Positions 1 through 8,744 of a stretch of DNA of 64,000 nucleotides are shown piece by piece. A program made the position numbers and the translations under genes. The stretch's first letter is position 1, and every line of letters starts with the position of its first letter. Under the pieces are notes generated by a model. That model had not been told where the DNA came from. It ran no database searches and was given only the letters and a program-made list of their open reading frames with translations. Source of the stretch: Tissierellales bacterium (GTDB lineage: Bacteria; Bacillota; Clostridia; Tissierellales; Tissierellaceae); assembly GCA_030146705.1 (NCBI GenBank), contig JASLBE010000062.1, forward strand, positions 1-64,000, written 5' to 3'.

Positions 1-3000
1 AAGCTAGCAGAAGTAAAGCAGGCAATAAATGACCTAGAAACTAGTAAAAAAGAAGTAGAAAAATTAAATAGTGAACTAGAAAGTTTAAAGGCTAGTTTGG
101 CTGAAAAAGAAGAAGAGATATCTAGTTTAAAGACTGAAAAAGAAATTAACCTAGCTATTTCAAAGATTAAAGATGCTAGCTCTTTTGAAGAATTGGACCA
201 AATAACTATGGACCTAGAAAATAATAATATTTTACTAGTGGATGGAAGTTTAGTTGGAGAAGTTCAAAAGGCTCTTGAGAATAAGAAAAAAGAACTAGAG
301 ATTAAGGAAGAGCTTGGAAAAATAAGCAGGGCTAGTAAGGAAGATATAGAAGAGGTTATAGCTGGAATACCTGGTGATTTAAAATCTGAACCTATTATTT
401 TAGAAGCTATTAGAAAAAGACAGGATCAAATAAGAGCAGAAGAAGTAGACTTGGCCTTAGAACTTATTGAACTTGCTGAAGAAGATAGGTTGGAAGATAT
501 AAGGGAGGAACTTTACAAAAATCCTCTTTTAGTAGATGGAAATGGGGAATTAAACCAAAGGGTTAAGGACCTATTAAACAAGAGACTAGATGGAAAACTA
601 ATAAATGATTTAATAGCTAGTATATCTAAGATAGAAAGGCTAGAAGACCTAGATGGATTGAATTTATCAGTTAGTTTAAGTACTGGAGAAAAACTAGGGG
701 AAAATCCTAGGGTAAAACAGGCTATGGAAACCAAGAGAAATGAACTTAGCTTAATTAAAGACCAGGCCTTATCTCAAGATTTAATAAGTAAGATAGAGGC
801 TATAAAGGTAACTGAAAATGATAGCTTAGAAGATTTAAAGCTTGCCTTAGCTAGCTTAGAAGGTCTAAACATTAATGAAGAAATTTTAGCCATAGGTAAT
901 TTAGCCCTTAGGGAGGCTGTTAAAAAGGCTTCTTTAAATAAGGAAAGAGAAATAGAATTGGCTAAAAATATTATAGTTAAGAAGGATATGGAACAGGAAA
1001 AAGCCTTGGCAATTTTTGACCTTTATCAAGTAATTAACCAGGCTGAAAAGATTAATGAAGGCTTGAAAGATGAGGACCTAGAAGGGGCCATAGTAGCTGG
1101 TAGGGAAGTCTTAGATGATGATAGCCTAGTGGTTGAAGCCTATATAGAAGAAAAAAATAAGCTACTTGCTTTTACAGAACTTGCAGAAAATAGGGAAGTC
1201 TTAAGAAGGCTTATAGAGGATGTTTTAAGCATTCCAGAAGATAAATATTATGATGAGGACAGGGAGCTTATTAAGGATACTATAACCAGGGCTAAGGATG
1301 TTCTTGCAACTAGTAGGGAAAATGATGCCTTACTTGGAGAAGTGGCCGGTCTAACTACAATTTTAGAAAAATACAACCTAATTCTTAAAAATGAGGCTAT
1401 AAAAGACCAGGCAAGATTGGTTGAAGAGGCTAATGAATTTGTAGATATATCAACAAGTATAGAAGAAAGAGAAGTTTTAATTAATGCTATAAATTCTTCC
1501 AATACAATTTTTGCAAGCCCTGAAAATAAAACAGCCAAAGAACTAATGGACGCCAATAGGGTTTTGGGAAGTCTAGTGAAAAATGAGAAAGAAAAACTTC
1601 TTAAAAAACTTTTAGGCCAGATAGAAGTTTTAGACTTAAAGTCAAAGGTTGACAGTATAGAGCTACCAGCTAGTTTAAAAGAAGATAACTATTTGGCTAA
1701 GATAAACAAGGCCAAGGATTTAAGGAAAATGGTCTTAGAATACCAGGCTGAAGAATATTTTTATGGTAAAATTTTAGAGCTAGAAAACTATACTAGGGAT
1801 CAAGAAAGTTTGACCAAGCATATAGGAGATGCCTACAAGCTAATAAATGAAATAAGAAATGACTATATCTATGAAAACTTATCAGAAGAAACTAGAAAAA
1901 GGGTAATAGATGAAAATGCTAATAGGAAGATAACAAACTTGTCTAGGGTTTATAAGTCAGATTTAAAACTTTATACAGAGGCAAAAAATAATCTTAGGTA
2001 TAAGCAAATTGAACTAGGTAAGCATATTGACAAGCAACCAACAGCCCTTGGAATACCAAACAAGCTATCGAAAGATTGGAAGGCTTGGGAGCAAAAGAGG
2101 TTGGAAATGAAGAAGGATTTTGAAGACTATTCTTCTGTGGTTAAAGGGATAGAAGAAACTATGAAAATTTCTGAAAAAGAGCTTGATGACTATGTTAAGG
2201 AAGTTGAAAGTATAAATATACTAGAAAGTTCAGCAGACTATAAGCTTAAAAGCTTTATAGTAGCCAATAGGCAAAAGGATAGTTATCCATGGCTAGCAAA
2301 GGGAAGTCTAGATAGTTTAGTTGATGGAGTAGTTGATATTTCAAAAAAAATAATAGGCAAGTTAAACGATACCTTGTTCTCAGACTTAATACCAGATGAT
2401 TATGAAGAGAAATTAAATGATTTCTTTAAGACAGGACCAGTAGTTGACAAGGATAAAAATGGTAAGTATATTGTTAAGTTTGATGAGAATAAGTTAAAGT
2501 TAAATACAGGAAAAAATATGAAGAACTACAGGGTTATTGATATTAAAGACCTAGTTGGAATATCTAGGGTAGACAGCCTAGCTAATAATGAGCTAAATAG
2601 GCAAGATGATTTTGAAATTTACAGCAGGCAAAATATTATAGACAATATAAATATAATAGATTTTCCAGGTTTAGTAGATGTTTACTCAGATACAACCATA
2701 AGAGATGGTTCTTCTTACCAACTATGGGTTGGAAATATTGAAGAAGAAATGAAAAAGATTAAAGACGGGTCTAAAATAGGAGTATATTTTGCTATTGGAG
2801 ACAAGGATGAGCAGTTTGTTCACGTTTATAGATTAGACTGCTACCAAGGCGGATTGTATAAACTAATGGGCTATGAAAAAGGACCACTAGCAAACATACT
2901 TTCTGGAGTATTTAACCTTACTTCAACAGGCCGTTGGGTAAATAGTTTGTTTGAAAATAATTTCTACAGGATAGAATATGTAGGGATAGATATTAAGAAA

Positions 3001-3003
3001 TAG
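1..3003 (+). CDS. Large helical/coiled-coil repeat protein, 5' end outside window
   Basis: The reading frame is open from the first base, so the true start lies upstream; about 1,000 codons are visible. I do not recognise the family. The first residues are a heptad-like Lys/Glu/Leu coiled coil. Up to roughly codon 480 there are degenerate helical repeats of about 40-70 residues built as Asp/Glu-Leu-Asp/Glu ... short loop with Asn or Asp-Gly ... Val-x-x-Ala-Leu/Met-x-x-Lys-x-x-x-Leu. The C-terminal 250 residues are different: less charged, rich in aromatic residues and glycine, probably a globular domain. No membrane segment is seen in the visible part. A hairpin terminator follows the stop. 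Adjacent genes encode secreted stalk-domain proteins, so a surface role is possible, but this is inference. Confidence 0.8.
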   Translation, partial: KLAEVKQAINDLETSKKEVEKLNSELESLKASLAEKEEEISSLKTEKEINLAISKIKDASSFEELDQITMDLENNNILLVDGSLVGEVQKALENKKKELEIKEELGKISRASKEDIEEVIAGIPGDLKSEPIILEAIRKRQDQIRAEEVDLALELIELAEEDRLEDIREELYKNPLLVDGNGELNQRVKDLLNKRLDGKLINDLIASISKIERLEDLDGLNLSVSLSTGEKLGENPRVKQAMETKRNELSLIKDQALSQDLISKIEAIKVTENDSLEDLKLALASLEGLNINEEILAIGNLALREAVKKASLNKEREIELAKNIIVKKDMEQEKALAIFDLYQVINQAEKINEGLKDEDLEGAIVAGREVLDDDSLVVEAYIEEKNKLLAFTELAENREVLRRLIEDVLSIPEDKYYDEDRELIKDTITRAKDVLATSRENDALLGEVAGLTTILEKYNLILKNEAIKDQARLVEEANEFVDISTSIEEREVLINAINSSNTIFASPENKTAKELMDANRVLGSLVKNEKEKLLKKLLGQIEVLDLKSKVDSIELPASLKEDNYLAKINKAKDLRKMVLEYQAEEYFYGKILELENYTRDQESLTKHIGDAYKLINEIRNDYIYENLSEETRKRVIDENANRKITNLSRVYKSDLKLYTEAKNNLRYKQIELGKHIDKQPTALGIPNKLSKDWKAWEQKRLEMKKDFEDYSSVVKGIEETMKISEKELDDYVKEVESINILESSADYKLKSFIVANRQKDSYPWLAKGSLDSLVDGVVDISKKIIGKLNDTLFSDLIPDDYEEKLNDFFKTGPVVDKDKNGKYIVKFDENKLKLNTGKNMKNYRVIDIKDLVGISRVDSLANNELNRQDDFEIYSRQNIIDNINIIDFPGLVDVYSDTTIRDGSSYQLWVGNIEEEMKKIKDGSKIGVYFAIGDKDEQFVHVYRLDCYQGGLYKLMGYEKGPLANILSGVFNLTSTGRWVNSLFENNFYRIEYVGIDIKK

Positions 3004-3004
3004 G

Positions 3005-3040
3005 AAAAAATAATGCTTGGTCTTCCAAGCATTATTTTTC
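3005..3040 (+). terminator. Rho-independent terminator after the repeat protein
   Basis: A stem of 12 or more base pairs (AATAATGCTTGG paired with CCAAGCATTATT, loop TCTT) is followed by a T run, directly after the stop codon at 3003. Confidence 0.85.
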
Positions 3041-3108
3041 TATCTCGTTGTAATTATGGGATTTATCTGATAATATTATGGTAGAAATAATAAAGGAAGT
3101 GGTGTTGA

Positions 3109-4539
3109 ATGAAGAAGAAAGTAGGAGTTAAAGTAATGGCTATGCTTTTGGCTTTTAGCCTGGTACCAGCTAGTGCTTTTGCAAGTTCTAATATTGGGCT
3201 AGAACTTGATGGAAAAAATATTAGGATAGAAAATGACCAAAGACCCTTTATTGAAAATGGGGTAACTTATGTGCCTATTAGGCTGGTATCAAATGCCTTG
3301 GGCAAGGAAGTTTCCTGGGATAAGGAAAATAGGGTAGTCCATATTGGTAAGAAAGCTAAAGTTAATAATTCAGATAAAATATCCTTAGAAGACTTTATAA
3401 AAGAATATAATGTATATTCTAGTGGAGAAACTTATGGGGAGTATATTAAGGGGTTTGAAAGGTTAGAGGAAAAATATAAGACAAGTAAAAACCTAGGCTT
3501 TAAAATTGCTGGGGAAGATGTAGTCTTTGAAAACATCAACCTAACAGAAGAGATTTATCCAATTTACAATGAATTATCCAAGGTTAGGTTTAGCCTGGCT
3601 GTTTCTGATAATGCCATTGATTTAGACGGGGAAGAAGTTAGGCTAGAAGGTGGAGCACCAAGGATTAAGGCCCTTGTTAAGGAGGGCCAGGATTACAAGC
3701 TTAAAAACCTAGTTGCCAAGCTAGACTATGAAGTGGATGAAAACACACCAAATAGGATGGAAGAATTTGAAATTAAGCTAGATGGGGTTTATGGGCTTGG
3801 TTTGCCGAAAAATGCTGTAAATGTAGAGTTTTATAGGAATAAGGACAAGGTCAGGATTTATCTTGATGGGGTAAAATTTCAGGCTACTAACAGGTTTGGA
3901 ACTGCCCTTGAGCCGGTTAATAAAAATTCTAGGATCTACCTGCCAATTAGGTCTGTGGCTGAAGAATTTGGCAAGGAAGTTTCCTTTGATAAAAATTCTA
4001 GGACCGTAGTCTTAAAAGATCCTAGTGATAAAAAACTAGGCCTAAGTCCTAAGGAAGTTTTTGAAAGTTATGGGGCTGGGGACTATGAAAGAAAAATAGC
4101 CAGTAGGATAGAAAGGGATAGTATTTATATGTATAATCCTAGAAAGTCCAGGGCTAGCAAGCTTGAAAATATGGTCCATATACCTGATGGGACCCTGAAA
4201 TTAAATGGAGAATTTAAAAAACTTAGGGGCTACCATAGTGTTGGTACAGAAATATTTAAGCTAAATGAAACCAGCTATACCTATCCTATTTATAGTGATA
4301 AGGCTATTTCAGCTAGGCTAAATACAGGCTTTATTACTAGTGGTGAAAAGGTTATCTATGATGCTAATGAATATTTTAAGACTAGCCATACTGGAGAAAT
4401 ATTAGAACTTAAGCCAACAAGTGCTAGGCTTAAGAAATATATGCCAAGTAATGTGGTTTATTTTGAAATTGACCTAGAAGGCCTAGATGAGATTACATTT
4501 AATAACTTTAATGCCTTTAATTTGGAATTTGTAAAATAG
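3109..4539 (+). CDS. Secreted protein with two copper-amine-oxidase-like stalk domains
   Basis: The 476-residue product begins with a signal peptide (Lys-rich start, hydrophobic stretch to about residue 25, cleavage near Ala-Phe-Ala-Ser). Two copies of the stalk domain related to the N-terminal domain of copper amine oxidases are visible, at about residues 40-82 (YVPIRLVSNALGKEVSWD) and 275-318 (YLPIRSVAEEFGKEVSFD). These domains are common in secreted proteins of Clostridia and do not imply amine oxidase activity. The rest matches no family I know. The start ATG is preceded by AAGGAAGTGGTG at good spacing. A strong terminator follows, so it is probably monocistronic. Exported location is well supported; the role is unknown. 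Confidence 0.85.
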   Translation: MKKKVGVKVMAMLLAFSLVPASAFASSNIGLELDGKNIRIENDQRPFIENGVTYVPIRLVSNALGKEVSWDKENRVVHIGKKAKVNNSDKISLEDFIKEYNVYSSGETYGEYIKGFERLEEKYKTSKNLGFKIAGEDVVFENINLTEEIYPIYNELSKVRFSLAVSDNAIDLDGEEVRLEGGAPRIKALVKEGQDYKLKNLVAKLDYEVDENTPNRMEEFEIKLDGVYGLGLPKNAVNVEFYRNKDKVRIYLDGVKFQATNRFGTALEPVNKNSRIYLPIRSVAEEFGKEVSFDKNSRTVVLKDPSDKKLGLSPKEVFESYGAGDYERKIASRIERDSIYMYNPRKSRASKLENMVHIPDGTLKLNGEFKKLRGYHSVGTEIFKLNETSYTYPIYSDKAISARLNTGFITSGEKVIYDANEYFKTSHTGEILELKPTSARLKKYMPSNVVYFEIDLEGLDEITFNNFNAFNLEFVK

Positions 4540-4573
4540 AAAGGATTAAGTGATAGGTATTTATGTAGGGTAT

Positions 4574-4605
4574 AAAAGGGGTCGGAAGGCCGACCACTTT
4601 TATTA
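4574..4605 (+). terminator. Terminator after the stalk-domain gene
   Basis: Arms 4574-4585 and 4590-4601 (AAAAGGGGTCGG/CCGACCACTTTT, one mismatch) form a hairpin with loop AAGG and end in a T run. Confidence 0.8.
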
Positions 4606-4721
4606 TAGTTTGTATGAGTGAACGTGACGAATCGTTCAAACAAATATAAAGATGAGGTATCCCTCAAGTACTATATCGGCCGATCTAGATTTTGTTTAAT
4701 AGTAAATATATTATTTTTTTG
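4606..4721. other. Gene-free structured segment between two terminators
   Basis: No plausible ORF. Several small dyads are packed here: TGAACG/CGTTCA (4619-4624 with 4633-4638), TGAGG/CCTCA (4653-4657 with 4662-4666), the palindrome ATCGGCCGAT (4675-4684), and AAACAAA near 4639 that could pair with TTTGTTT near 4691. It could be a small non-coding RNA ending at the terminator at 4722-4752. I found no convincing promoter of its own. Confidence 0.35.
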
Positions 4722-4752
4722 AAATCCTGGGGACTTTTCTCCAGGATTTTTA
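4722..4752 (+). terminator. Strong terminator upstream of the phn-like operon
   Basis: Arms 4722-4733 and 4738-4749 (AAATCCTGGGGA/TCTCCAGGATTT, one G-T pair) with loop CTTT and a T run. It lies about 180 nt downstream of the stalk gene, after a first terminator, so it probably ends a separate transcript. Confidence 0.8.
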
Positions 4753-4825
4753 AATTTATCCAAGGACCCAATAAAAACTAGTATATTTTAGCCAGGCTTA
4801 GAATTAGTATAGCCAGTTAGCTATA

Positions 4826-4834
4826 TGTTATAAT
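4826..4834 (+). promoter_or_regulatory. Extended -10 promoter for the phn-like operon
   Basis: TGTTATAAT, a perfect extended -10 element, lies 42 nt upstream of the ATPase start codon. No good -35 box is visible, as is usual for extended -10 promoters. Confidence 0.6.
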
Positions 4835-4875
4835 AGTTAGTGTTTATATGAAAATTATATGTTAGGAGCTTTTAT

Positions 4876-5607
4876 ATGATAAGACTTGAAAATCTGTCTG
4901 TATCTTACGATGGAAAATACTTAGCAGTAAATAAGGTTAATCTTAATATAGAAAAGGGAGAAATTTTAGGAGTTATAGGGTCTAGTGGAAGTGGGAAGTC
5001 CAGTATGCTAAAGACTATTAATAAACTAGTGGCCCCACTGGAGGGGAAAATTATTATAGATGGGGAGGACATAACTAGCTATAATGAAAAGCAGATGAGG
5101 AAAGTTAGGAAGGACATTGGGATGGTCTTCCAGGACTACAACCTAGTTGAAAGAGCCAGTGTAATAGAAAATGTTCTTATGGGGAGGCTGGGTTATAAGT
5201 CAGTTTTAGACACCATCCTAGGAAGGTTTACAGACGAAGAATATGGGATGGCCAGAAGGGCTCTTGAAAATGTTGGCCTGGAGGATAAAATCTTTAAAAG
5301 GGCTGACCAGCTTTCAGGAGGGCAAAAACAAAGGGTTGCAATAGCAAAAGCCCTTTGCCAAAGGCCAAAAATAATCCTGGCTGATGAGCCTGTTGCTAGC
5401 TTGGACATACAAACTTCTAAATTAATAATGAAGTACTTTCAAAGGGTAAATGAAAAGAAAAATATGACCATAGTAATAAACCTCCATGATGTAAACTTGG
5501 CTATGGAGTATTGTACTAGGATAGTGGCCCTCCACAAGGGGAGGATTATTTTTAATGGAAGTGCAGAGGAGGTAGACGATGAACTCCTTGAAAGAATATA
5601 TTCATAA
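4876..5607 (+). CDS. phnC: Phosphonate-type ABC transporter ATP-binding protein (PhnC family)
   Basis: A 243-residue ABC ATPase on the cytoplasmic face of an importer. The Walker A motif is GSSGSGKSS (about residues 36-44), the Q-loop is in FQDYNLV, the signature is LSGGQKQR, Walker B is ILADEP followed by a VASLD D-loop, and the H-loop is INLHDV. The overall pattern (VNKVNLNIEKGEILGVIG, and a long insert before the signature) is that of PhnC-type ATPases. The gene overlaps the permease by 29 nt, so the two are translationally coupled. The binding protein that completes the system is probably the PhnD-like lipoprotein at 12865. No phosphonate-degrading genes are in the window, so the true ligand is uncertain. 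Confidence 0.88.
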   Translation: MIRLENLSVSYDGKYLAVNKVNLNIEKGEILGVIGSSGSGKSSMLKTINKLVAPLEGKIIIDGEDITSYNEKQMRKVRKDIGMVFQDYNLVERASVIENVLMGRLGYKSVLDTILGRFTDEEYGMARRALENVGLEDKIFKRADQLSGGQKQRVAIAKALCQRPKIILADEPVASLDIQTSKLIMKYFQRVNEKKNMTIVINLHDVNLAMEYCTRIVALHKGRIIFNGSAEEVDDELLERIYS

Positions 5608-7156
5608 GAAAAAATTAAAAAACATAGGCCTGGGCCTGGTCCTATTAGTGGGCTTGGTCTTTCTAGGCTACAAGGTAGAATTTAACTTAGGCAGGATTCT
5701 TAAGGGCATACCAAATATGCTGGACCTGGTTAAGAGGATGGTTAGGATAAACCCAGACTATATTGGAGAGGTTTCTGTAAAACTTATTGAAACCATAGAA
5801 ATAGCAGTAATCGCCTCCCTAATAGGAATTTTTATATCCATCCCCCTATCTATTTTTATAGCTAGGAATATAGCACCAAATAAGTTGGTTTGGAGGGGGT
5901 TAAACTTGATTTTTGCCCTACTTAGGACCATACCATCTTTAGTTTGGGCAGCAATTTTAGTGGCTGTCTTTAGTATAGGGAAGTTTTCTGGAATCTTGGC
6001 CCTTAGTATTACAGCCAGTTTAGCCTCTTTAAAACTATTGAAGGACAATATAGAGGCCATACCACAAAATGTTTTAGACTCAACACTTGCAGTTGGGGCG
6101 AGCAAGCTACAAATATTAAAATACTGCGTGTTTCCAACTATTATTGAACAGTCCTTTGCTGTATTTTTTATGGTTTTGGAGATAAATATCCGTGGGGCAA
6201 CAGTCTTGGGACTTGTTGGAGCTGGTGGTATTGGACAAATAATGTGGAGGGATTTAAACCATTTAAGGTATGATAACCTGGCTACACTTATTTTAATCCT
6301 CCTAGTAACAATCCTAGTAATAGACTTCTTAAGCCTAAGGGTCAGGCAGAGTTTTAGGCTTAAGTCTAGGGACTTTAAAGGCCTGGAAGATTTTAAAAAC
6401 TATAAGAAAATAAAAAATATAGGGTTTCTAGGCCTACTAGTAGTTTTAATATATGCAGCCTATAGGGCCATAGGGATAAATGGTGAAAGGTTGGCCTTGG
6501 GCTTAAGTCAAGGAAGGACCATAGTTATTAGGATGACCAAGGTTGACTGGTCTTATACCAGTAAGTTAATAGTAGGCTTAAAGGAGAGTTTATATATAGC
6601 ACTTTTTGCAACCTTTATAGGTAGCATAGGGGCCATTGTAATAACTTACTTTGCCTCCTATAACCTAGCTAATAACAAATATGTAACAGGTTTTTTTAAG
6701 GGCTTAATAAACCTACTTAGGACCTTTCCTTCAATAGTAACGGCCATAATATTCTTTAGGGGGGTGGGACCAGGCCCCCTAGCAGGAGTAATGGCCCTTA
6801 GTATTTATACAACTGGAGTCTTGACCAAGCTTTATAGTGAGGTAATAGAAAGTTTAAATCCTAATTTAATAAATAGTGTTAAGGTCACTGGGGCCAAGAA
6901 TTTTGCTATTTATAAGTATGGGGTAATCCCAGAAACTCTACCAAACTTTATTTCCCTAGTCCTATATAGGCTAGAGTCTAATATGAGGACAAGTACAATA
7001 CTTGGAATAATTGGAGCTGGTGGAGTGGGAACCTATTTGACTATGAATATTACCTGGAGAAACTGGGAAAGGGTAGGACTTTTAATCTTAGGTATAGCGG
7101 GAACAGTTGCAATAATTGACCTAATAAGTAATGGAATAAGGAAAAGATATATATGA
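5579..7156 (+). CDS. phnE: Fused double-domain PhnE-type ABC permease
   Basis: The 525-residue protein is a tandem fusion of two PhnE-like permease domains (about residues 55-265 and 330-525), each with several membrane segments. Each half has a binding-protein-dependent EAA-type loop: EAIPQNVLDSTLAVGASKLQ in the first half and EVIESLNPNLINSVKVTGAK in the second. Each half also ends with a GLVGAGGIGQ or GIIGAGGVGT motif. Typical PhnE proteins have a single domain of about 270 residues that homodimerises, so this protein carries the whole channel in one chain. The start overlaps the 3' end of the ATPase gene. A strong hairpin terminator follows. Confidence 0.9.
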   Translation: MNSLKEYIHKKKLKNIGLGLVLLVGLVFLGYKVEFNLGRILKGIPNMLDLVKRMVRINPDYIGEVSVKLIETIEIAVIASLIGIFISIPLSIFIARNIAPNKLVWRGLNLIFALLRTIPSLVWAAILVAVFSIGKFSGILALSITASLASLKLLKDNIEAIPQNVLDSTLAVGASKLQILKYCVFPTIIEQSFAVFFMVLEINIRGATVLGLVGAGGIGQIMWRDLNHLRYDNLATLILILLVTILVIDFLSLRVRQSFRLKSRDFKGLEDFKNYKKIKNIGFLGLLVVLIYAAYRAIGINGERLALGLSQGRTIVIRMTKVDWSYTSKLIVGLKESLYIALFATFIGSIGAIVITYFASYNLANNKYVTGFFKGLINLLRTFPSIVTAIIFFRGVGPGPLAGVMALSIYTTGVLTKLYSEVIESLNPNLINSVKVTGAKNFAIYKYGVIPETLPNFISLVLYRLESNMRTSTILGIIGAGGVGTYLTMNITWRNWERVGLLILGIAGTVAIIDLISNGIRKRYI

Positions 7157-7160
7157 GATA

Positions 7161-7190
7161 AAAATAAGGGGACGGGGTCCTTTTATTTTC
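7161..7190 (+). terminator. Terminator after phnE
   Basis: Arms 7161-7173 and 7177-7189 form a 13-bp stem including two G-T pairs, with loop GGG and a T-rich 3' arm. Confidence 0.85.
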
Positions 7191-7478
7191 CATTAATAAG
7201 TCAGAAAATTAAGAAAAATTAATAAAAAAGATATTTTCCAAGAACTAGCTTAGGCCATAAAGTAAATTAGGGTAAATAAGGGATTTAAGGGCTAGGTCTA
7301 GCCAGGGGAAATTGGAAGAAAATAGAAAATATATTTTTAGGCAAGTTCTTGAAGCTTGTAAGGCGGACCAGCCTGTGTTAATATTTATATTACCATTAAA
7401 AATATTACAACTAAACTTTATTAATGCAACAAAGAAAAAACATAAATAATTATAAGGAAGCATTGGAAATATGAAAAG
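7191..7478. other. Gene-free stretch, nothing recognised
   Basis: AT-rich sequence between two terminators. Short open frames exist on both strands, but they lack a ribosome site and resemble nothing I know. I see no promoter or structured element that I can support. Confidence 0.5.
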
Positions 7479-7507
7479 AAAAGGTTGGGCTTAGCCCAAC
7501 CTTTTTC
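7479..7507 (-). terminator. Terminator for the minus-strand stalk-domain gene
   Basis: AAAGGTTGGGC (7480-7490), loop TTA, GCCCAACCTTTT (7494-7505). It is nearly symmetric and sits about 20 nt beyond the stop of the gene at 7528-8595. Confidence 0.8.
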
Positions 7508-7527
7508 CTGTTTTTAAATTTTTAAAT

Positions 7528-8595
7528 TTATTCGTACCTTCTAAACCTGCCATTTGCAGAGTAAGAAGCAAGGTCTATCCTACCATTGTCGCTTTCAACT
7601 TCTATTTCTATATCAGCTTTTTTATAGTCACTAGAATATTTAGAAGCATAAGATTGGATATCATCTAGGTAAGTTTCTAAGTCACTATCTTTTACCCTAT
7701 CCCATTCATCTTCATACCTATCATAGTCTACCTTAACAGTTATAGTATAATCATCTTTCCTATTTTCCTTAACATCAAACTTGATTTTTTTAACTGATTT
7801 AAGAGAATCATATCTTTTTTCTAGGTCTTTTTCTAGGTCCTTGTCTGAAGAACTACTAGATTCTTCATCAATTTCTATCCTCCTAGTACCATCTTTCCTA
7901 AAAGTATATAATTTTTCCCTAGCATCACTATCTCTAATATAACCCTTAACATCACAGTCTCTGTATTCTCTTTGAATATCATCAATCATTTTTTCTATAA
8001 ATCTTTCAACATCCCTATCTCTTAGGTCATCCCAGGCATCCTTGTCCCTTCTACTTCCTAAGTCTACATTGATTTCTAGGTCAGCCCTCCTGCTGTCCCC
8101 CCTAAGGGAAATATCAAAATCAATTTTTTCATAAGTTCCATAATCTTTCTTAAGGTCTCTTTCAATATCCCTCATAGACCTTTTAGAATTAGAATTATAG
8201 TCGCTGTCTTTTAACTTGGCCTTTAAAATTTCATTTTCAGCTTGCAAGTTAGATAGCTGTTGTTGTAAATATTCTAGGTTGCCAGCATTAGATGTTAAAT
8301 AAGCAGTGTTACTAGCTTGGTCCCACCTAACATTTACACCCATTATGTCTGCTAATGCTCTAACTGGAACATAAGTACGACCAGTCTTGTTAGCCACAAA
8401 AGGCTTAGTACCATATTTAGTTTCAACCTGAGTAGTAACATCTTTTCCGTTATAATTAACCTTTACTCTCCCGTAGGTAACATCTATTTTTTCTGTATAA
8501 ATTTTTGCAGCTGCAAAACTTACAGACCCTAAAACCATAATAGACGCCAAGGACGTTACAACTATTTTCTTAAGTCTTCCTTTGTTCTTAAACAT
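7528..8595 (-). CDS. Secreted stalk-domain protein with coiled coil
   Basis: The 355-residue product has a signal peptide (Lys/Arg-rich start, hydrophobic core VVTSLASIMVLGSVSFAAA). One copper-amine-oxidase-like stalk domain lies at about residues 40-100 (TYVPVRALADIMGVNVRWD). A short coiled coil follows at about 107-127 (LEYLQQQLSNLQAENEILKA). The last 230 residues are very rich in Asp, Arg, Lys and Ser and contain two related alpha/beta units beginning DIERDLKKDYGTYEKIDFDI and DLEKDLEKRYDSLKSVKKIK, which look like an internal duplication. The start ATG has a perfect AGGAGGG site. Transcription diverges from the amidase gene. Function unknown. Confidence 0.85.
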   Translation of the reverse strand: MFKNKGRLKKIVVTSLASIMVLGSVSFAAAKIYTEKIDVTYGRVKVNYNGKDVTTQVETKYGTKPFVANKTGRTYVPVRALADIMGVNVRWDQASNTAYLTSNAGNLEYLQQQLSNLQAENEILKAKLKDSDYNSNSKRSMRDIERDLKKDYGTYEKIDFDISLRGDSRRADLEINVDLGSRRDKDAWDDLRDRDVERFIEKMIDDIQREYRDCDVKGYIRDSDAREKLYTFRKDGTRRIEIDEESSSSSDKDLEKDLEKRYDSLKSVKKIKFDVKENRKDDYTITVKVDYDRYEDEWDRVKDSDLETYLDDIQSYASKYSSDYKKADIEIEVESDNGRIDLASYSANGRFRRYE

Positions 8596-8744
8596 TAATA
8601 TCCCTCCTGGTTATAATTATAACATTTGAGGGGGCTAATATCTATAAATTAAGAAAAACTTAAGACTTCTGCAACCATATTGTAACCTAAATGAAAAATT
8701 AGTAAGATAAAATAACTTATCCTACATATTAGTAGGGTGATAAA

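Noticed and set aside
3109..4539. Copper amine oxidase
   Set aside because: Only the small N-terminal-like stalk domain is present; no catalytic domain.
7245..7463. Minus-strand 72-codon open frame, and a plus-strand frame across the same stretch
   Set aside because: No ribosome site, odd composition and no family resemblance; lies between two terminators.
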